Notes: generated from the sequence alone by a model not told the origin. A DNA stretch of 64,000 nucleotides from Bradyrhizobium australiense (GCF_013114825.1 NZ_JAAVLX010000007.1:558001-622000); one strand, 5' to 3'; positions 8,427 through 18,042 are shown, numbered from the stretch's first letter. Numbers and translations: made by a program.

Positions 8427-8439
8427 TGAGCGGCGCTCA
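8427..8439. promoter_or_regulatory. operator 3, TGAGC-N3-GCTCA
   Basis: Third copy (TGAGCGGCGCTCA) with the same arms and spacing but a different centre. It ends 10 bases before the start codon of the regulator at 8450, so binding here would also repress the regulator itself. Confidence 0.72.
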
Positions 8440-8449
8440 AGACTGAAAA

Positions 8450-9061
8450 ATGATCTCTAAAGCATTGGAAAGACGGGATAAACTCCGGGAAGCCCTGATC
8501 GAAGCTGCGGAGCGACGGATTGCCGCAGGGGGGCTGGTTAGCCTGAAAACACGTGATCTGGCGCGGGACATCAGCATCGCCAACGGCGCGGTCTATAACC
8601 TCGTCGAAGACGTGGACGAACTGATCCTGCGCGTGGGGTCGCGCACGCTCGCGCGGCTCGACGCCGCGCTCACGACTGCCGAAGGCGATGGGCTGGCCTC
8701 TCCTCGTGAGACGCTGGTCCGCATAGCGGTCGCCTATTGCGATTTCGCCGCCGAAAATCTCGAACTGTGGCGCGCGCTGTTCGAGCATCGCATGGCGCCT
8801 GGCAAGCCGGTGCCGGAATGGGCGATCGATGAACAGATGAATCTGTTCCGACATATCTATCACCCGCTCGCCACGCTATTTCCAGAACGATCGCAGGGCG
8901 AATTGGGCGTGACGGCGCGCAGTCTCTTTTCGGCCGTGCACGGCATGGTGCTGCTCGGGCTCGAGCAGAAGCTGATCGCGGTGCCGGTCGGGGCGTTGCG
9001 CGAGGAAATAGCTGCGATTGTGCGCGCGATGGTCGACGGGCTTGTGGAGAAGGCTGGCTAG
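8450..9061 (+). CDS. TetR/AcrR family transcriptional regulator
   Basis: The 203-residue protein begins with a TetR-type DNA-binding domain: helices around residues 10-30, then TRDLARDISIANGAVYNLVED at about 35-55 with the usual helix-turn-helix spacing. The C-terminal ligand domain (residues 65-200) resembles the WHG-type TetR C-terminal family (LWRALFEHRM; LFSAVHGMVLLGL). It faces pspA and the three operators listed above and probably represses both itself and the pspA-yiaA operon until a ligand or membrane signal releases it. The ligand is unknown. Confidence 0.9.
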   Translation: MISKALERRDKLREALIEAAERRIAAGGLVSLKTRDLARDISIANGAVYNLVEDVDELILRVGSRTLARLDAALTTAEGDGLASPRETLVRIAVAYCDFAAENLELWRALFEHRMAPGKPVPEWAIDEQMNLFRHIYHPLATLFPERSQGELGVTARSLFSAVHGMVLLGLEQKLIAVPVGALREEIAAIVRAMVDGLVEKAG

Positions 9062-9178
9062 ACCCTCATGGTGAGGAGCGCGACTTCGCGCGTCCTCGAA
9101 CCATGAGCCACAGACGGGCCTTCATCCTTCGAGACGCCGCGCAAAGCGCGGCTCCTCTGGATGAGATCGAAAGCACAG

Positions 9179-9592
9179 CTACGTCTCAATGATGACGTAA
9201 CTGTCTTCGACACGCACCGGAAACGTCTCGGCCACGTAAGGCCCCTTCTGCAATTCCTCGCCGCTCTCAATCGCGACCGGATAGGAGCGCACCTTCACGC
9301 GCTTGGGGTCGAACCAGGACTGCCCGTTGCGCATGTCGAATTCCCAGCCGTGCCACGGGCAGCGCAGGAGTTCGCCGACGCGGGAGCGATGATAGACGCC
9401 GGGCTCCGGCGAGGTCAGGCGCGCGACGCAGGCGGCCTTCTCCAGCGGCGCGCCCTCGTGCGGGCAGCGATTGAGCAGTGCGAAGAACTCGCCATTGACG
9501 TGGAACACGACGATGTCGCGGCCCTCGATGCCGAACACCTTGTTGCCGCCTGGTGGGATGTCCGAGGTGCGGGCGACGATGTGACGGGCCAT
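9179..9592 (-). CDS. Rieske [2Fe-2S] protein
   Basis: The 137-residue protein has both Rieske cluster motifs, CPH (in RCPHEGAPLE, near residue 43) and CPWH (in LRCPWHGWEF, near residue 78), giving two Cys and two His ligands. It is a stand-alone ferredoxin-like domain without an oxygenase catalytic domain, so it should be an electron carrier or a small oxygenase component. The start MARHIVARTSDIPPG was chosen because it begins right at the domain and follows the upstream amidohydrolase by 17 bases. It is the last gene of a three-gene operon with two amidohydrolases. Confidence 0.92.
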   Translation of the reverse strand: MARHIVARTSDIPPGGNKVFGIEGRDIVVFHVNGEFFALLNRCPHEGAPLEKAACVARLTSPEPGVYHRSRVGELLRCPWHGWEFDMRNGQSWFDPKRVKVRSYPVAIESGEELQKGPYVAETFPVRVEDSYVIIET

Positions 9593-9609
9593 GTTGTCCT
9601 TGTCGTAAC

Positions 9610-10722
9610 TCAGAGCTTGTAGAGCGCACGCGCGTTGCCATTGAAGATTTTCCGGCGCTCGGTTTCCGTCAGCGGCGTTTTGAACGCGTAGCGCGGGTCG
9701 TCGAAATCCCAGTGCGGATAATCCGACGAGAACAGCAGGCGATCGGCGCCGACCCATTCGATCAGCGAGCGCAGATGCCTGGCTTCATCGGGCTCGTCGA
9801 TCGGCTGCGTCGTGAACCAGAAATGCTCCTTCACATATTCCGAAGGCCTGCGCTTGAGATGCGGCACCTCGCTGCGGAAACTTGCAAAGTGCCGGTCCAT
9901 GCGCCAGGTGGCGGACGGGATCCAGCCAAACCCGCCTTCGATGAACACGATCTTCAGGTTCGGGAATCGCTCAGGCACGCCTTCGAGCACGAGACTGGTG
10001 AGCTGCGCAGCCATAGTGTGCGCGTTCGACTGGTGCTCCTCGACATAATAAGACGGCCAGCCGCCGCCGGTCGGCGCGTGCCCGCCATAACCGCCGACGT
10101 GAATGCCGAGCGGCAGGCCGAGTTCCTGCGCGCGGGCATAGATCGGCCAGTAGCGACGGCGGCCGAGCGGCTCGTTGGCTCGCGGGCAGACGTTGATCTG
10201 CACATAGCGGCCGATTTTCGCGCAACGCTCGATCTCGGCAATGGCGAACTCTGTGTCGTCCTGGCCGGCGAGAATCGAGGCCTTCAGCCGCGGATCGCGG
10301 TCGGACCAGAACGCAAGCTGCCAGTCGTTGATGGCGCGCTGGATCGCAGCGCCGAATTCCAGGTTCTGCTGCGAGAAGATGAAGAGATCGAGCACCTGCA
10401 AAATACCGTACTCGATATCGAGCGGATCGAGGTGCTGCTTGCGCATGAAATCGAGATCGGAGCCCGGAGGCCCGCCGGTCGGCGGCCAGGCGTCGCGGCG
10501 CGCGATCAGCGGCGAGGAGCGCGGGTATGGCGTGGTGCCGATATAGGGCGTGCGCAGATGGCTGCCGTAGGTGCGCAAATGCTCCTGCCAGCGCTTCGGC
10601 AGGAACTGCTCGATGTCTGAATGCGCGTGAATGCTCGGATGCACGTCGCAATCGATGATGCGCAGCCGGCTTTGGGCGGCGACTTCCTCGCCGAGGATGG
10701 GGCGGTCGATGACATCACTCAT
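9610..10722 (-). CDS. amidohydrolase family protein (ACMSD-like)
   Basis: This 370-residue protein belongs to the amidohydrolase-2 group of metal-dependent hydrolases/decarboxylases. The first metal motif is DCDVHPS near residue 26, a histidine follows in LGIHVGGYGG near the middle, and the C-terminal aspartate is in FSSDYPHWDFD. Members hydrolyse or decarboxylate ring-derived acids. It lies 17 bases from the Rieske gene and 17 bases from a second amidohydrolase, both on the same strand. The two amidohydrolases are paralogues. The substrate is not known. Confidence 0.92.
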   Translation of the reverse strand: MSDVIDRPILGEEVAAQSRLRIIDCDVHPSIHAHSDIEQFLPKRWQEHLRTYGSHLRTPYIGTTPYPRSSPLIARRDAWPPTGGPPGSDLDFMRKQHLDPLDIEYGILQVLDLFIFSQQNLEFGAAIQRAINDWQLAFWSDRDPRLKASILAGQDDTEFAIAEIERCAKIGRYVQINVCPRANEPLGRRRYWPIYARAQELGLPLGIHVGGYGGHAPTGGGWPSYYVEEHQSNAHTMAAQLTSLVLEGVPERFPNLKIVFIEGGFGWIPSATWRMDRHFASFRSEVPHLKRRPSEYVKEHFWFTTQPIDEPDEARHLRSLIEWVGADRLLFSSDYPHWDFDDPRYAFKTPLTETERRKIFNGNARALYKL

Positions 10723-10739
10723 GCGATCCTCCTTGGAAA

Positions 10740-11801
10740 CTATGCAGCGAGCTTCAGCCGCGGAAACGTTTCAAGCGGATTGTCGGCGCACATTCGCGAG
10801 ACAATGCTGGCCGGCAGATGCGGCGGCATCGGATCATCGCCGTCGAACTGCCAGTGCGGATAGTCGGATGCGAACAGGAACATCTTGTCGGAGCCGATCT
10901 GCTCGATGACGTCTGCAACGCCGGCCGCATCCGGCGGCCCGTCGAATGGCTGCATGGTGACGCGAATATGGTCGCGGATGATCGCGGCCGGCTCGCGCTC
11001 GACCCAGGGCACCTCGACGCGCACGCCGCGCCAGGTTTTGTTGGCGCGCCACATGAAGGCCGGCAGCCAGCTCACGCCTGATTCCATCAGCACGACCTTG
11101 AGATCGGGGAACTTGCCGAACACGCCCTCATAGATCAGGCTCAGCACCTGGGCCTGAAATGCCTGCGCTTCGGCCAGATAATATTCGTAGCGATAGGACG
11201 GCCAGCCGATCGAGCTCGGCGCCGTGCGATAGGCGCTGCCGGCATGGATCGCGACCGGCAGCTTGTGTTTCGCAGCCGCCTGCCACACCGGCCAGAAATG
11301 CCGGCGTCCGAGCAGCGTCTCGCCCTGCGCCAGCACCAGCACGGAGACGAAGCGGTTGTCGCCGGCTCTGCGCTCGATTTCCTCCACCGCGAGATCCGGC
11401 GCCTGCAGGGGCAGCACGATCGAGGCGCTCAGCCGTGAATCCTTCGATAGCCATTCGGCCGCAATCCAGTCGTTGATCGCCTTGCAGAAACCGGCCGCCA
11501 TATAAGAATCGAACACGGCCTGTGCGCCGTACACCACGTTGCAGATCGCGTGGCTCGAACCGAGTTGATCGAACGCGCCGCGCTGCGCCAGCTTGAGATC
11601 GCTGCCCGGCTTGCCATTGGCCGGCCGCCAGTCGGCCCGGCCGGAGAACGGCATGTTGGGGGGATAAGAATTGAGATCGAGGCCGTCGATGGCCCGGCTG
11701 ACGACCTGCTCTTTCCAATGATCGTCGAGATAGGGCAAGAGCGTGGTGCGGGTGCCGCCCACCGCGGGGTGGATGTCGCAGTCGATCCGCGTGGTCGCCA
11801 T
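10740..11801 (-). CDS. amidohydrolase family protein (ACMSD-like), first gene of operon
   Basis: This 353-residue paralogue of the neighbouring gene carries IDCDIHPAVGG at its N-terminus, AIHAGS in the middle and FASDYPHWQFD near its end, which are the metal and catalytic positions of the family. The start at 11801 (MATTRIDCD) has GAGGAA in the ribosome-binding position; a longer reading frame upstream is an artefact because it reads into non-coding DNA. The operon order is this gene, the second amidohydrolase, then the Rieske protein. It is divergent from the flavoprotein at 12040 with 238 bases between. Confidence 0.92.
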   Translation of the reverse strand: MATTRIDCDIHPAVGGTRTTLLPYLDDHWKEQVVSRAIDGLDLNSYPPNMPFSGRADWRPANGKPGSDLKLAQRGAFDQLGSSHAICNVVYGAQAVFDSYMAAGFCKAINDWIAAEWLSKDSRLSASIVLPLQAPDLAVEEIERRAGDNRFVSVLVLAQGETLLGRRHFWPVWQAAAKHKLPVAIHAGSAYRTAPSSIGWPSYRYEYYLAEAQAFQAQVLSLIYEGVFGKFPDLKVVLMESGVSWLPAFMWRANKTWRGVRVEVPWVEREPAAIIRDHIRVTMQPFDGPPDAAGVADVIEQIGSDKMFLFASDYPHWQFDGDDPMPPHLPASIVSRMCADNPLETFPRLKLAA

Positions 11802-12039
11802 CAGGGTTCCTCGGATATTCGTTATTGGCGATCTTGATGTCGCGCTTGCAAATCTGCCGCCGATACCTGAGCGGCGCAAGCGCTTAACTGCGCAGCCGCT
11901 CTGCCTTGGATGCACGGCGGAGCTACGAGGCATCCCTCCCACAAGGGGAGAGGGAAGCAGGCACCATCGCCGCGATTGACAGACAAATCGATCCCCATCC
12001 AAATGTCCGCCCAAATCCGAAACAGCAGGCGGACGCGTA

Positions 12040-13749
12040 GTGCGCAACGAACAAGAGACTTACGAATGCGACGTGCTGGTGGTGGGCTCAGGCTGCGCCG
12101 GCCTGTCGGCGGCGGTCACCGCGGGCCACCACGGCCTCAACGTCCTCGTCGTCGAGAAGGAGCCGCGCTTCGGCGGCACCACCGCCCGTTCCGGCGGCTG
12201 GCTCTGGATTCCCGGTACCTCGCTGGCGAAAGCGTGGGGCATCGAGGAAAGCCCGGAGCAGGCGAAGACCTATCTGCGGCACGAGGCCGGCAACAGTTTT
12301 GACGCCGCGCGGGTCGATGCGTTCCTGAGCGAAGGGCCGAAGGCCGTCGATTTTTTCACCAACAACACCGCTGTTCGCTTCGACATGCCGCTGACCTTTC
12401 CGGATTATCACGCCGAAGCGCCAGGCGGGGCGCAGGGCGGCCGCTCGATGGTGACGCGGCCGTTCGATGGCCGCGAAGTCGGCGAGCATATCAGGGATCT
12501 CGGCAGCCCCCTGCCGGAGCTCACGGTATTCGGCATGATGCTGGGCTCCGGCAAGGAGATCATCCATTTTATGCGCGCGACCAAATCGCTGGCTTCGGCG
12601 ATTTACGTGGCGAAGCGCCTGTCGAAGCACGCGATCGACGTGGTGCGCCACGGCCGCGGCATGACGCTGACCAACGGCAATGCGCTGGCCGGGCGTCTGG
12701 CGAAGTCCGCGTTTGACCTAAAAATTCCGCTGTGGCTGTCCTCGCCGGTGCATGAACTGATCGTCGAGAATGGCGCGGTGCGCGGCGCGATCGTCGAGCG
12801 CCACGGCAAGCTGGTGCGCATCACCGCGAGGCGCGGCGTGGTGCTCGCCTGCGGCGGCTTTCCGCATGATGCGGCGAGGCGCAAGGCGATGTTTCCGCAT
12901 GCGCCCACGGGCGCAGAACATTTTTCGCCGGGCCCCGTCGGCAACACCGGCGACGGCCTGCGGCTGGCGGAAACCGCCGGCGGCCGCGTCGAGGATACGT
13001 TGCCGAACGCGGCGGCCTGGGTGCCCGTCTCCATCACCGAGCGCAAGGACGGCTCCAAGGGCGTGATGCCGCATTTCATCGATCGCGCCAAACCTGGCGT
13101 CATCGCGGTGATGCGCGACGGCGGGCGTTTTGCCAATGAAGGCAATTCCTATCATGATTTCGTGCAGGCGATGGTGAAGGCGGCAAAGCCCGGCGAGGAA
13201 ATCACCGCGTTCCTGCTGTGCGATCACCGCGCGTTGCGAAAATACGGCCTCGGCTGCGTGCCGCCTTTTCCGATGCCGCTGCGCCATCATCTCGCCACCG
13301 GCTACCTCAAGCGCGGCGCCACGCTGGCTGAACTGGCTGATAGAACCGGCATCGATCGAAAAGGGCTCGAAGCGACGGTTGCCGAGTTCAACGCCTCGGC
13401 CGTGGAAGGTCGCGATCCTGCGTTTGGCAAGGGATCGCGCGCCTATAACCGCTATCAGGGCGATGCGCTGCACGGGCCGAATCCCTGCGTCGCGCCAATC
13501 AAGGACGGACCGTTCTATGCGATAAAACTGGTGGTCGGCGATCTCGGCACCTATGCCGGCATCAAGACCGACGCGCATGCGCGGGCGCTGGACGAACGCG
13601 GCCAGCCGATTACCGGCCTTTATGCCGTCGGCAACGACATGGCGAGCATCATGGGCGGCAACTATCCCGGCGCCGGTATCACGTTGGGCCCCGCGCTGAC
13701 GTTTGGATACATCGCAGGCAAGCATCTCGCGGACGAAAATCCGCGATAG
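12040..13749 (+). CDS. FAD-dependent oxidoreductase, fumarate reductase/3-ketosteroid dehydrogenase type
   Basis: The 569-residue protein opens with a Rossmann FAD-binding motif (VLVVGSGCAGLSAA at about 12-25) and the following E-K-E tail, then GGTTARSGGWLWIPG, and ends with GNDMASIMGGNYPGAGITLGPA, the C-terminal FAD motif of flavoproteins that dehydrogenate or reduce ring ketones (KstD/fumarate-reductase family). The GTG start is used. A cytoplasmic enzyme acting on a steroid-like or cyclic ketone is plausible. It is divergent from the amidohydrolase/Rieske operon and probably serves the same pathway. Confidence 0.92.
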   Translation: MRNEQETYECDVLVVGSGCAGLSAAVTAGHHGLNVLVVEKEPRFGGTTARSGGWLWIPGTSLAKAWGIEESPEQAKTYLRHEAGNSFDAARVDAFLSEGPKAVDFFTNNTAVRFDMPLTFPDYHAEAPGGAQGGRSMVTRPFDGREVGEHIRDLGSPLPELTVFGMMLGSGKEIIHFMRATKSLASAIYVAKRLSKHAIDVVRHGRGMTLTNGNALAGRLAKSAFDLKIPLWLSSPVHELIVENGAVRGAIVERHGKLVRITARRGVVLACGGFPHDAARRKAMFPHAPTGAEHFSPGPVGNTGDGLRLAETAGGRVEDTLPNAAAWVPVSITERKDGSKGVMPHFIDRAKPGVIAVMRDGGRFANEGNSYHDFVQAMVKAAKPGEEITAFLLCDHRALRKYGLGCVPPFPMPLRHHLATGYLKRGATLAELADRTGIDRKGLEATVAEFNASAVEGRDPAFGKGSRAYNRYQGDALHGPNPCVAPIKDGPFYAIKLVVGDLGTYAGIKTDAHARALDERGQPITGLYAVGNDMASIMGGNYPGAGITLGPALTFGYIAGKHLADENPR

Positions 13750-13814
13750 CCAACGCTCCCGCTGGAACGAACGTCGCTCGATTCGATTGTTTTGAGCGAA
13801 CCGGAGAGCGTTCC

Positions 13815-14279
13815 ATGCGTGCGCACAGATTGCTCGCCATCCTCGCCGTCGTCTTTGCTCCGGCGCTGGCCTTGGCCGATACGGAATGGCGCCGGTACGT
13901 GATCGCGAGCACCGGGGCCAGCGTCGACATGCCGGTCTCGATCTTCAGCGTCGACGCCGGGCCGCCGGAAGGCGGCACAGGACGGCGCTTCTTCACCGAC
14001 GACCGCCGCGCCGACCTGACCGTGCAGTCCGTTCCCAATCCCCAAAACGATTCCCCGGCCACCTTCCTGGCCAAGAAGCGGCCGCCGGCCGGCATTATCT
14101 ACAAACGGATCACGCCGAACTTCTTTGTGGTGTCGAGCATTCGCAAGGACCGGATTTGGTACAACCGATGCAACCGGGCGAGCGGCGCCATGAATTGCGT
14201 GCTGATCAACTATCCCGTCGCGGAAAAGCGCCAGTGGGACGATGTCGTCACAAGGATAAGCCATAGCTTGGCTAATTAG
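13815..14279 (+). CDS. secreted protein of unknown function
   Basis: This 154-residue protein starts with a clear signal peptide (MRAHRLLAILAVVFAPALALA, cleavage before DTEW), so it is periplasmic. The mature part has two cysteines near the end (NRCNRASGAMNC) that could form a disulphide. The start follows GGAG at a good spacing. It sits between the flavoprotein gene and opgG on the same strand. No family recognised. Confidence 0.85.
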   Translation: MRAHRLLAILAVVFAPALALADTEWRRYVIASTGASVDMPVSIFSVDAGPPEGGTGRRFFTDDRRADLTVQSVPNPQNDSPATFLAKKRPPAGIIYKRITPNFFVVSSIRKDRIWYNRCNRASGAMNCVLINYPVAEKRQWDDVVTRISHSLAN

Positions 14280-14401
14280 GCGGCCATCGCGCGGCCGGAT
14301 TTTGGGCAGCCGGGAAAACGCAGCAATTCAGTTCCAAGGCGGAACCTCACGGTGTGCGCTGCGTTGCCCAACGTCGCCGTTAGTAACCGCGAGGTTGTTT
14401 C

Positions 14402-15910
14402 GTGAACCGCAGAGATTTCCTCGCTGCTTCCGCATTGCCATGGGTATCGGGTGCGGCATCCGGGTTTTTGTCCCGAGCACACGCGCAAGCCATACCTTTC
14501 GACAGAGCGATTGTGCGGCAAATGGCCCGCGAAATTGCCGGCAAGCCGTACAAGGCGCCAAGCGAGAAGCTGCCCGACAATCTCGCAAATCTCGACTACG
14601 ATCATTATCGGGCAATCCGGTTCTTGCCGGAGCGCGCGCTCTGGCGCAGTGAAAAACTGCCGTTCGAGGTGCAGTTTTTTCATCGGGGATTTTTCTACAA
14701 GAACCGGGTCGACATCTTCGAGGTGAAGAATGGCCAGGCAGCACCGATCGCCTACCGGCCCGACCTGTTCTCATTCGGCGACCTGACGCCGCCCGGCCCG
14801 GCCGTGGATCTCGGCTTTGCCGGCTTCCGGCTTCACGCGCCGATCAACAAGCCCGATTATTATGACGAGGTCTGCGTGTTTCTTGGCGCCAGCTATTTCC
14901 GCGCGGTGGCGAAGGGCCAACTATACGGCCTTTCGGCACGCGGCCTGTCGATCAATACCGGCGAAGCCAAGGGCGAAGAATTCCCGTTCTTCAAGACGTT
15001 TTGGATCGAGAAGCCGGCAGCAGGCGCCAATTCCATCGTGGTGCACGCGCTGCTCGACAGCGAGAGCGCGGCCGCGGCCTACCGTTTCACCATCCGCCCC
15101 GGCGACACCACCGTGTTCGACGTCGAAATGGCAATCTATCCCCGCGTCGATCTGCAACAGGCCGGTCTCGCGCCGATGACCAGCATGTTCTTCTTCGGAC
15201 CGAATGACCGCAAGGACGTCGAGGACTTCCGCCCCTCGGTCCATGATTCGGACGGGCTCGCGATATTCAACGGCCGTGGCGAGGAGCTTTGGCGGCCGCT
15301 GCATAATCCAAAAGATCTGCAGGTCTCCTCGTTTACCGATCTCAACCCGCGCGGTTTCGGCCTGATGCAGCGCCAAAAGGATTTTTTCGCCTACCAGGAC
15401 CTGGAATCGAATTTCGAGCGCCGGCCAAGCCTTTGGGCGGAGCCGATCGGGGATTGGGGCGAAGGCGAGGTGAAGCTGCTCGAAATCCCGACGAAGGAAG
15501 AGATTCACGACAACATCGCCTTGTTCTGGCACCCCAAAGCGGCACTGGCCGCCAAAGGCGAGCACACCTATACCTATCGTTTGCACTGGGGACCTGACGC
15601 CCCCAAGCCGGCATCGCTGGCGCGATTTTCCCGGACCGGCATCGGCGCAAGAGGCGACAACGCTGCGCTCTTCGTGCTGGAGGTGACCGGCGAGAGGCTG
15701 AAGTCGGTTGATCCGAAATTCCTGCGCGGCGTCGTCACGGCCGAGAAGGCCAAAATCCAAAACATCGTCACCCGGCCAAATCCGGCGACGGGCGGCTGGC
15801 GACTGAGTTTCGAGTTGTTGAAGGAAAAGACCCCGGTCGAGCTCCGCGCATCGCTCGTGCAGAACGAAGAGGCGGTATCGGAGGTCTGGGTTTATCGATG
15901 GACACCTTAG
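14402..15910 (+). CDS. opgG: periplasmic glucan biosynthesis protein OpgG/MdoG
   Basis: The 502-residue protein begins MNRRDFLAASALP, a twin-arginine signal, so it is exported folded to the periplasm, where the OpgG family acts on beta-glucan backbone chains. The mature domain is of typical family length (about 480 residues) and has the family's PFEVQFFHRGFFYKNRV region. The GTG start has GAGG eight bases upstream. Its end overlaps the start of opgH by 13 bases, which indicates coupled translation. OpgGH make osmoregulated periplasmic glucans, which matter for osmoadaptation and host interaction. Confidence 0.92.
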   Translation: MNRRDFLAASALPWVSGAASGFLSRAHAQAIPFDRAIVRQMAREIAGKPYKAPSEKLPDNLANLDYDHYRAIRFLPERALWRSEKLPFEVQFFHRGFFYKNRVDIFEVKNGQAAPIAYRPDLFSFGDLTPPGPAVDLGFAGFRLHAPINKPDYYDEVCVFLGASYFRAVAKGQLYGLSARGLSINTGEAKGEEFPFFKTFWIEKPAAGANSIVVHALLDSESAAAAYRFTIRPGDTTVFDVEMAIYPRVDLQQAGLAPMTSMFFFGPNDRKDVEDFRPSVHDSDGLAIFNGRGEELWRPLHNPKDLQVSSFTDLNPRGFGLMQRQKDFFAYQDLESNFERRPSLWAEPIGDWGEGEVKLLEIPTKEEIHDNIALFWHPKAALAAKGEHTYTYRLHWGPDAPKPASLARFSRTGIGARGDNAALFVLEVTGERLKSVDPKFLRGVVTAEKAKIQNIVTRPNPATGGWRLSFELLKEKTPVELRASLVQNEEAVSEVWVYRWTP

Positions 15911-18042
15911 CGAATACCCGCGGCTCGCGTGCGGCCCGCGCTATTCCATTGAACGAATTTCTTCCACCGGCATCGCCGATGGACATGGCGGCCCAGCCGT
16001 TGCGGCGGTTTGAGCCGCCGCCTGCTCCGCGCTTTGCGTCGATGTGGGCTCGGCGTGCATTCATCCTGGCGGGCGCCGCCGTTCTGACGTCGGCGGGCTG
16101 CTACGAGATGTATCGGGTTCTTCAGGTCGGCGGCATCACGGTCCTGGAATCGATCATCCTGGTGCTGTTCGTGCTGCTGTTCGCATGGATCGCCTTTTCC
16201 TTCATGTCCGCCCTTGCCGGCTTCGCCGTGCTGCTGACGCGAAAGAAGAACGAACTCGGCATTGACCCGGCAGCGCCCCTGCCCGCGATCCAAAGCCGAA
16301 CCGCGATGCTGCTGCCGACCTATAACGAGGACCCCTACCGCGTGCTGGCGCGACTGCGCGCGATCTACGAATCGGTCGAGGAGACCGGATACGGTTCCGC
16401 GTTCGACTGGTTCGTCCTAAGCGACACCACCGACCCCGCGATCTGGATCGCCGAGGAGAAATGCTTTCTCAGGCTTCGACAGGACGTCGGCAGCACGGCT
16501 GCGATTTTCTATCGCCACCGCCCCGAAAACATCGCGCGCAAGTCCGGCAATATCGAGGAGTGGGTCAGAAGGTTCGGCTCCGCCTACGAGTGCATGCTTA
16601 TCCTGGATGCCGACAGTCTGATGAGCGGCGATACGATCGTGCGCATCGTTGCCGCCATGCAAGAGCATCCGAAGGCGGCACTGATCCAGACGCTGCCGAT
16701 TGTCGTCAACGCGAGATCTCTGTTCGCGCGGTGGCAGCAATTTGCAGGTCGCCTGTACGGTCCGATGCTGGCCGCAGGGATCGCATGGTGGCACGGTTCG
16801 GAAGGTAATTACTGGGGACACAACGCCATCATCCGCGTGCGCGCCTTTGCGCAGTGTGCAGGTCTCCCCAAACTCAGGGGCCGCAAACCGTTCGGCGGCC
16901 ATATTCTGAGCCACGACTTCATCGAGGCCGCGTTGATGCGGCGGGGCGGCTGGGCCATCCACATGGCGCCGACGCTTCGAGGCAGCTATGAGGAATGCCC
17001 ACCGTCACTTTCGGATTTTGTTGCCCGCGACAGGCGGTGGTGTCAGGGCAACCTGCAACACCTAGCATTGCTTCCCGCGCGCGGCTTTCACTGGGTGTCG
17101 CGGCTTCATCTGCTGACAGGAATTGGATCGTATCTCACCGCGCCGCTTTGGCTGATTTTTCTGATGTTTGGAATCCTGGTGTCGCTGCAGGCGCAATTCG
17201 TCAGGCCCGAGTATTTTCCAAAGGGGTATTCGCTGTTTCCGACCTGGCCGGCGCAGGATCCGATCCTGGCGGCGTGGGTGTTCGTTGGCACGATGGGAAT
17301 GCTGATCGCGCCAAAACTGCTCGCCTTCATCGTGCTTCTCACTGATCGCAACACGCGAAACATGTTCGGCGGCGGTTTTCGGGTGCTGGCCGGCATCGTC
17401 ACCGAGACGATCCTTTCGGGCCTGACTGCGCCGGTCATGATGATCTTTCAATCCTCTGCCGTTGCCGAAATCCTGCTTGGGCGCGACGCAGGGTGGCAGG
17501 TTCAGCGCCGGGAGGACGGCATGGTCTCACGCCGGGACACCGTCAACACCTATGCGGTGCCGACTTTATTCGGGATCGCAATGGCCGTCAGTGCCTACGC
17601 GGTATCGCTGCCGCTATTGCTCTGGATGATGCCGGTGATCCTCGGCCTGTTGCTTTCGATTCCGCTTGCCGTCCTGTCGTCATCGGCTGACCCGAACCGG
17701 GCGCCCAGATTGTTCAGAACGCCCGAGCAGACCGCGTCGCCGAGAGTACTGACGAGAGCCAATGAGCTGGCCAACGTGCCGCACTCGCCCCTGTCCTGCC
17801 CCCTGCGCGCGTTGCGCGGCGACGTCGATTTGCGCGAGGCGCATCTGAACAATCTTTCCGGCCAGCGGCCGCGAAACCGCGGCGACGTCGATCCCCATCT
17901 CGCGATCGCGCGCGCCAAGATCGAGGATGCTGAAAGTTTCGAGGAAGCAGCCGGATATCTGAGCCGTCGCGAGAAATTCGCGGTGCTCAATGCGCCGAGA
18001 ATTCTTGCCGGTTTATTGGCGCTGCCCGACCATCGAGCGTGA
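15898..18042 (+). CDS. opgH: glucan biosynthesis glucosyltransferase OpgH/MdoH
   Basis: The 714-residue inner-membrane enzyme polymerises UDP-glucose into linear glucan and passes it to the periplasm. Visible marks are two N-terminal membrane segments (about residues 55-75 and 85-115), a GT2 domain with the nucleotide motif LLPTYNED near 140, the metal motif DADSLMSG near 240, and the acceptor/processivity motif RDRRWCQGN near 380, then four to five further membrane helices. The length and order match MdoH. It follows opgG with overlap, so the two form an operon. Confidence 0.93.
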   Translation: MDTLANTRGSRAARAIPLNEFLPPASPMDMAAQPLRRFEPPPAPRFASMWARRAFILAGAAVLTSAGCYEMYRVLQVGGITVLESIILVLFVLLFAWIAFSFMSALAGFAVLLTRKKNELGIDPAAPLPAIQSRTAMLLPTYNEDPYRVLARLRAIYESVEETGYGSAFDWFVLSDTTDPAIWIAEEKCFLRLRQDVGSTAAIFYRHRPENIARKSGNIEEWVRRFGSAYECMLILDADSLMSGDTIVRIVAAMQEHPKAALIQTLPIVVNARSLFARWQQFAGRLYGPMLAAGIAWWHGSEGNYWGHNAIIRVRAFAQCAGLPKLRGRKPFGGHILSHDFIEAALMRRGGWAIHMAPTLRGSYEECPPSLSDFVARDRRWCQGNLQHLALLPARGFHWVSRLHLLTGIGSYLTAPLWLIFLMFGILVSLQAQFVRPEYFPKGYSLFPTWPAQDPILAAWVFVGTMGMLIAPKLLAFIVLLTDRNTRNMFGGGFRVLAGIVTETILSGLTAPVMMIFQSSAVAEILLGRDAGWQVQRREDGMVSRRDTVNTYAVPTLFGIAMAVSAYAVSLPLLLWMMPVILGLLLSIPLAVLSSSADPNRAPRLFRTPEQTASPRVLTRANELANVPHSPLSCPLRALRGDVDLREAHLNNLSGQRPRNRGDVDPHLAIARAKIEDAESFEEAAGYLSRREKFAVLNAPRILAGLLALPDHRA

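Noticed and set aside
10740..12047. Longer N-terminus (435 residues) for the first amidohydrolase
   Set aside because: The extra 82 residues are low-complexity and precede a good ribosome-binding site at MATTRIDCD; family length fits the shorter start.
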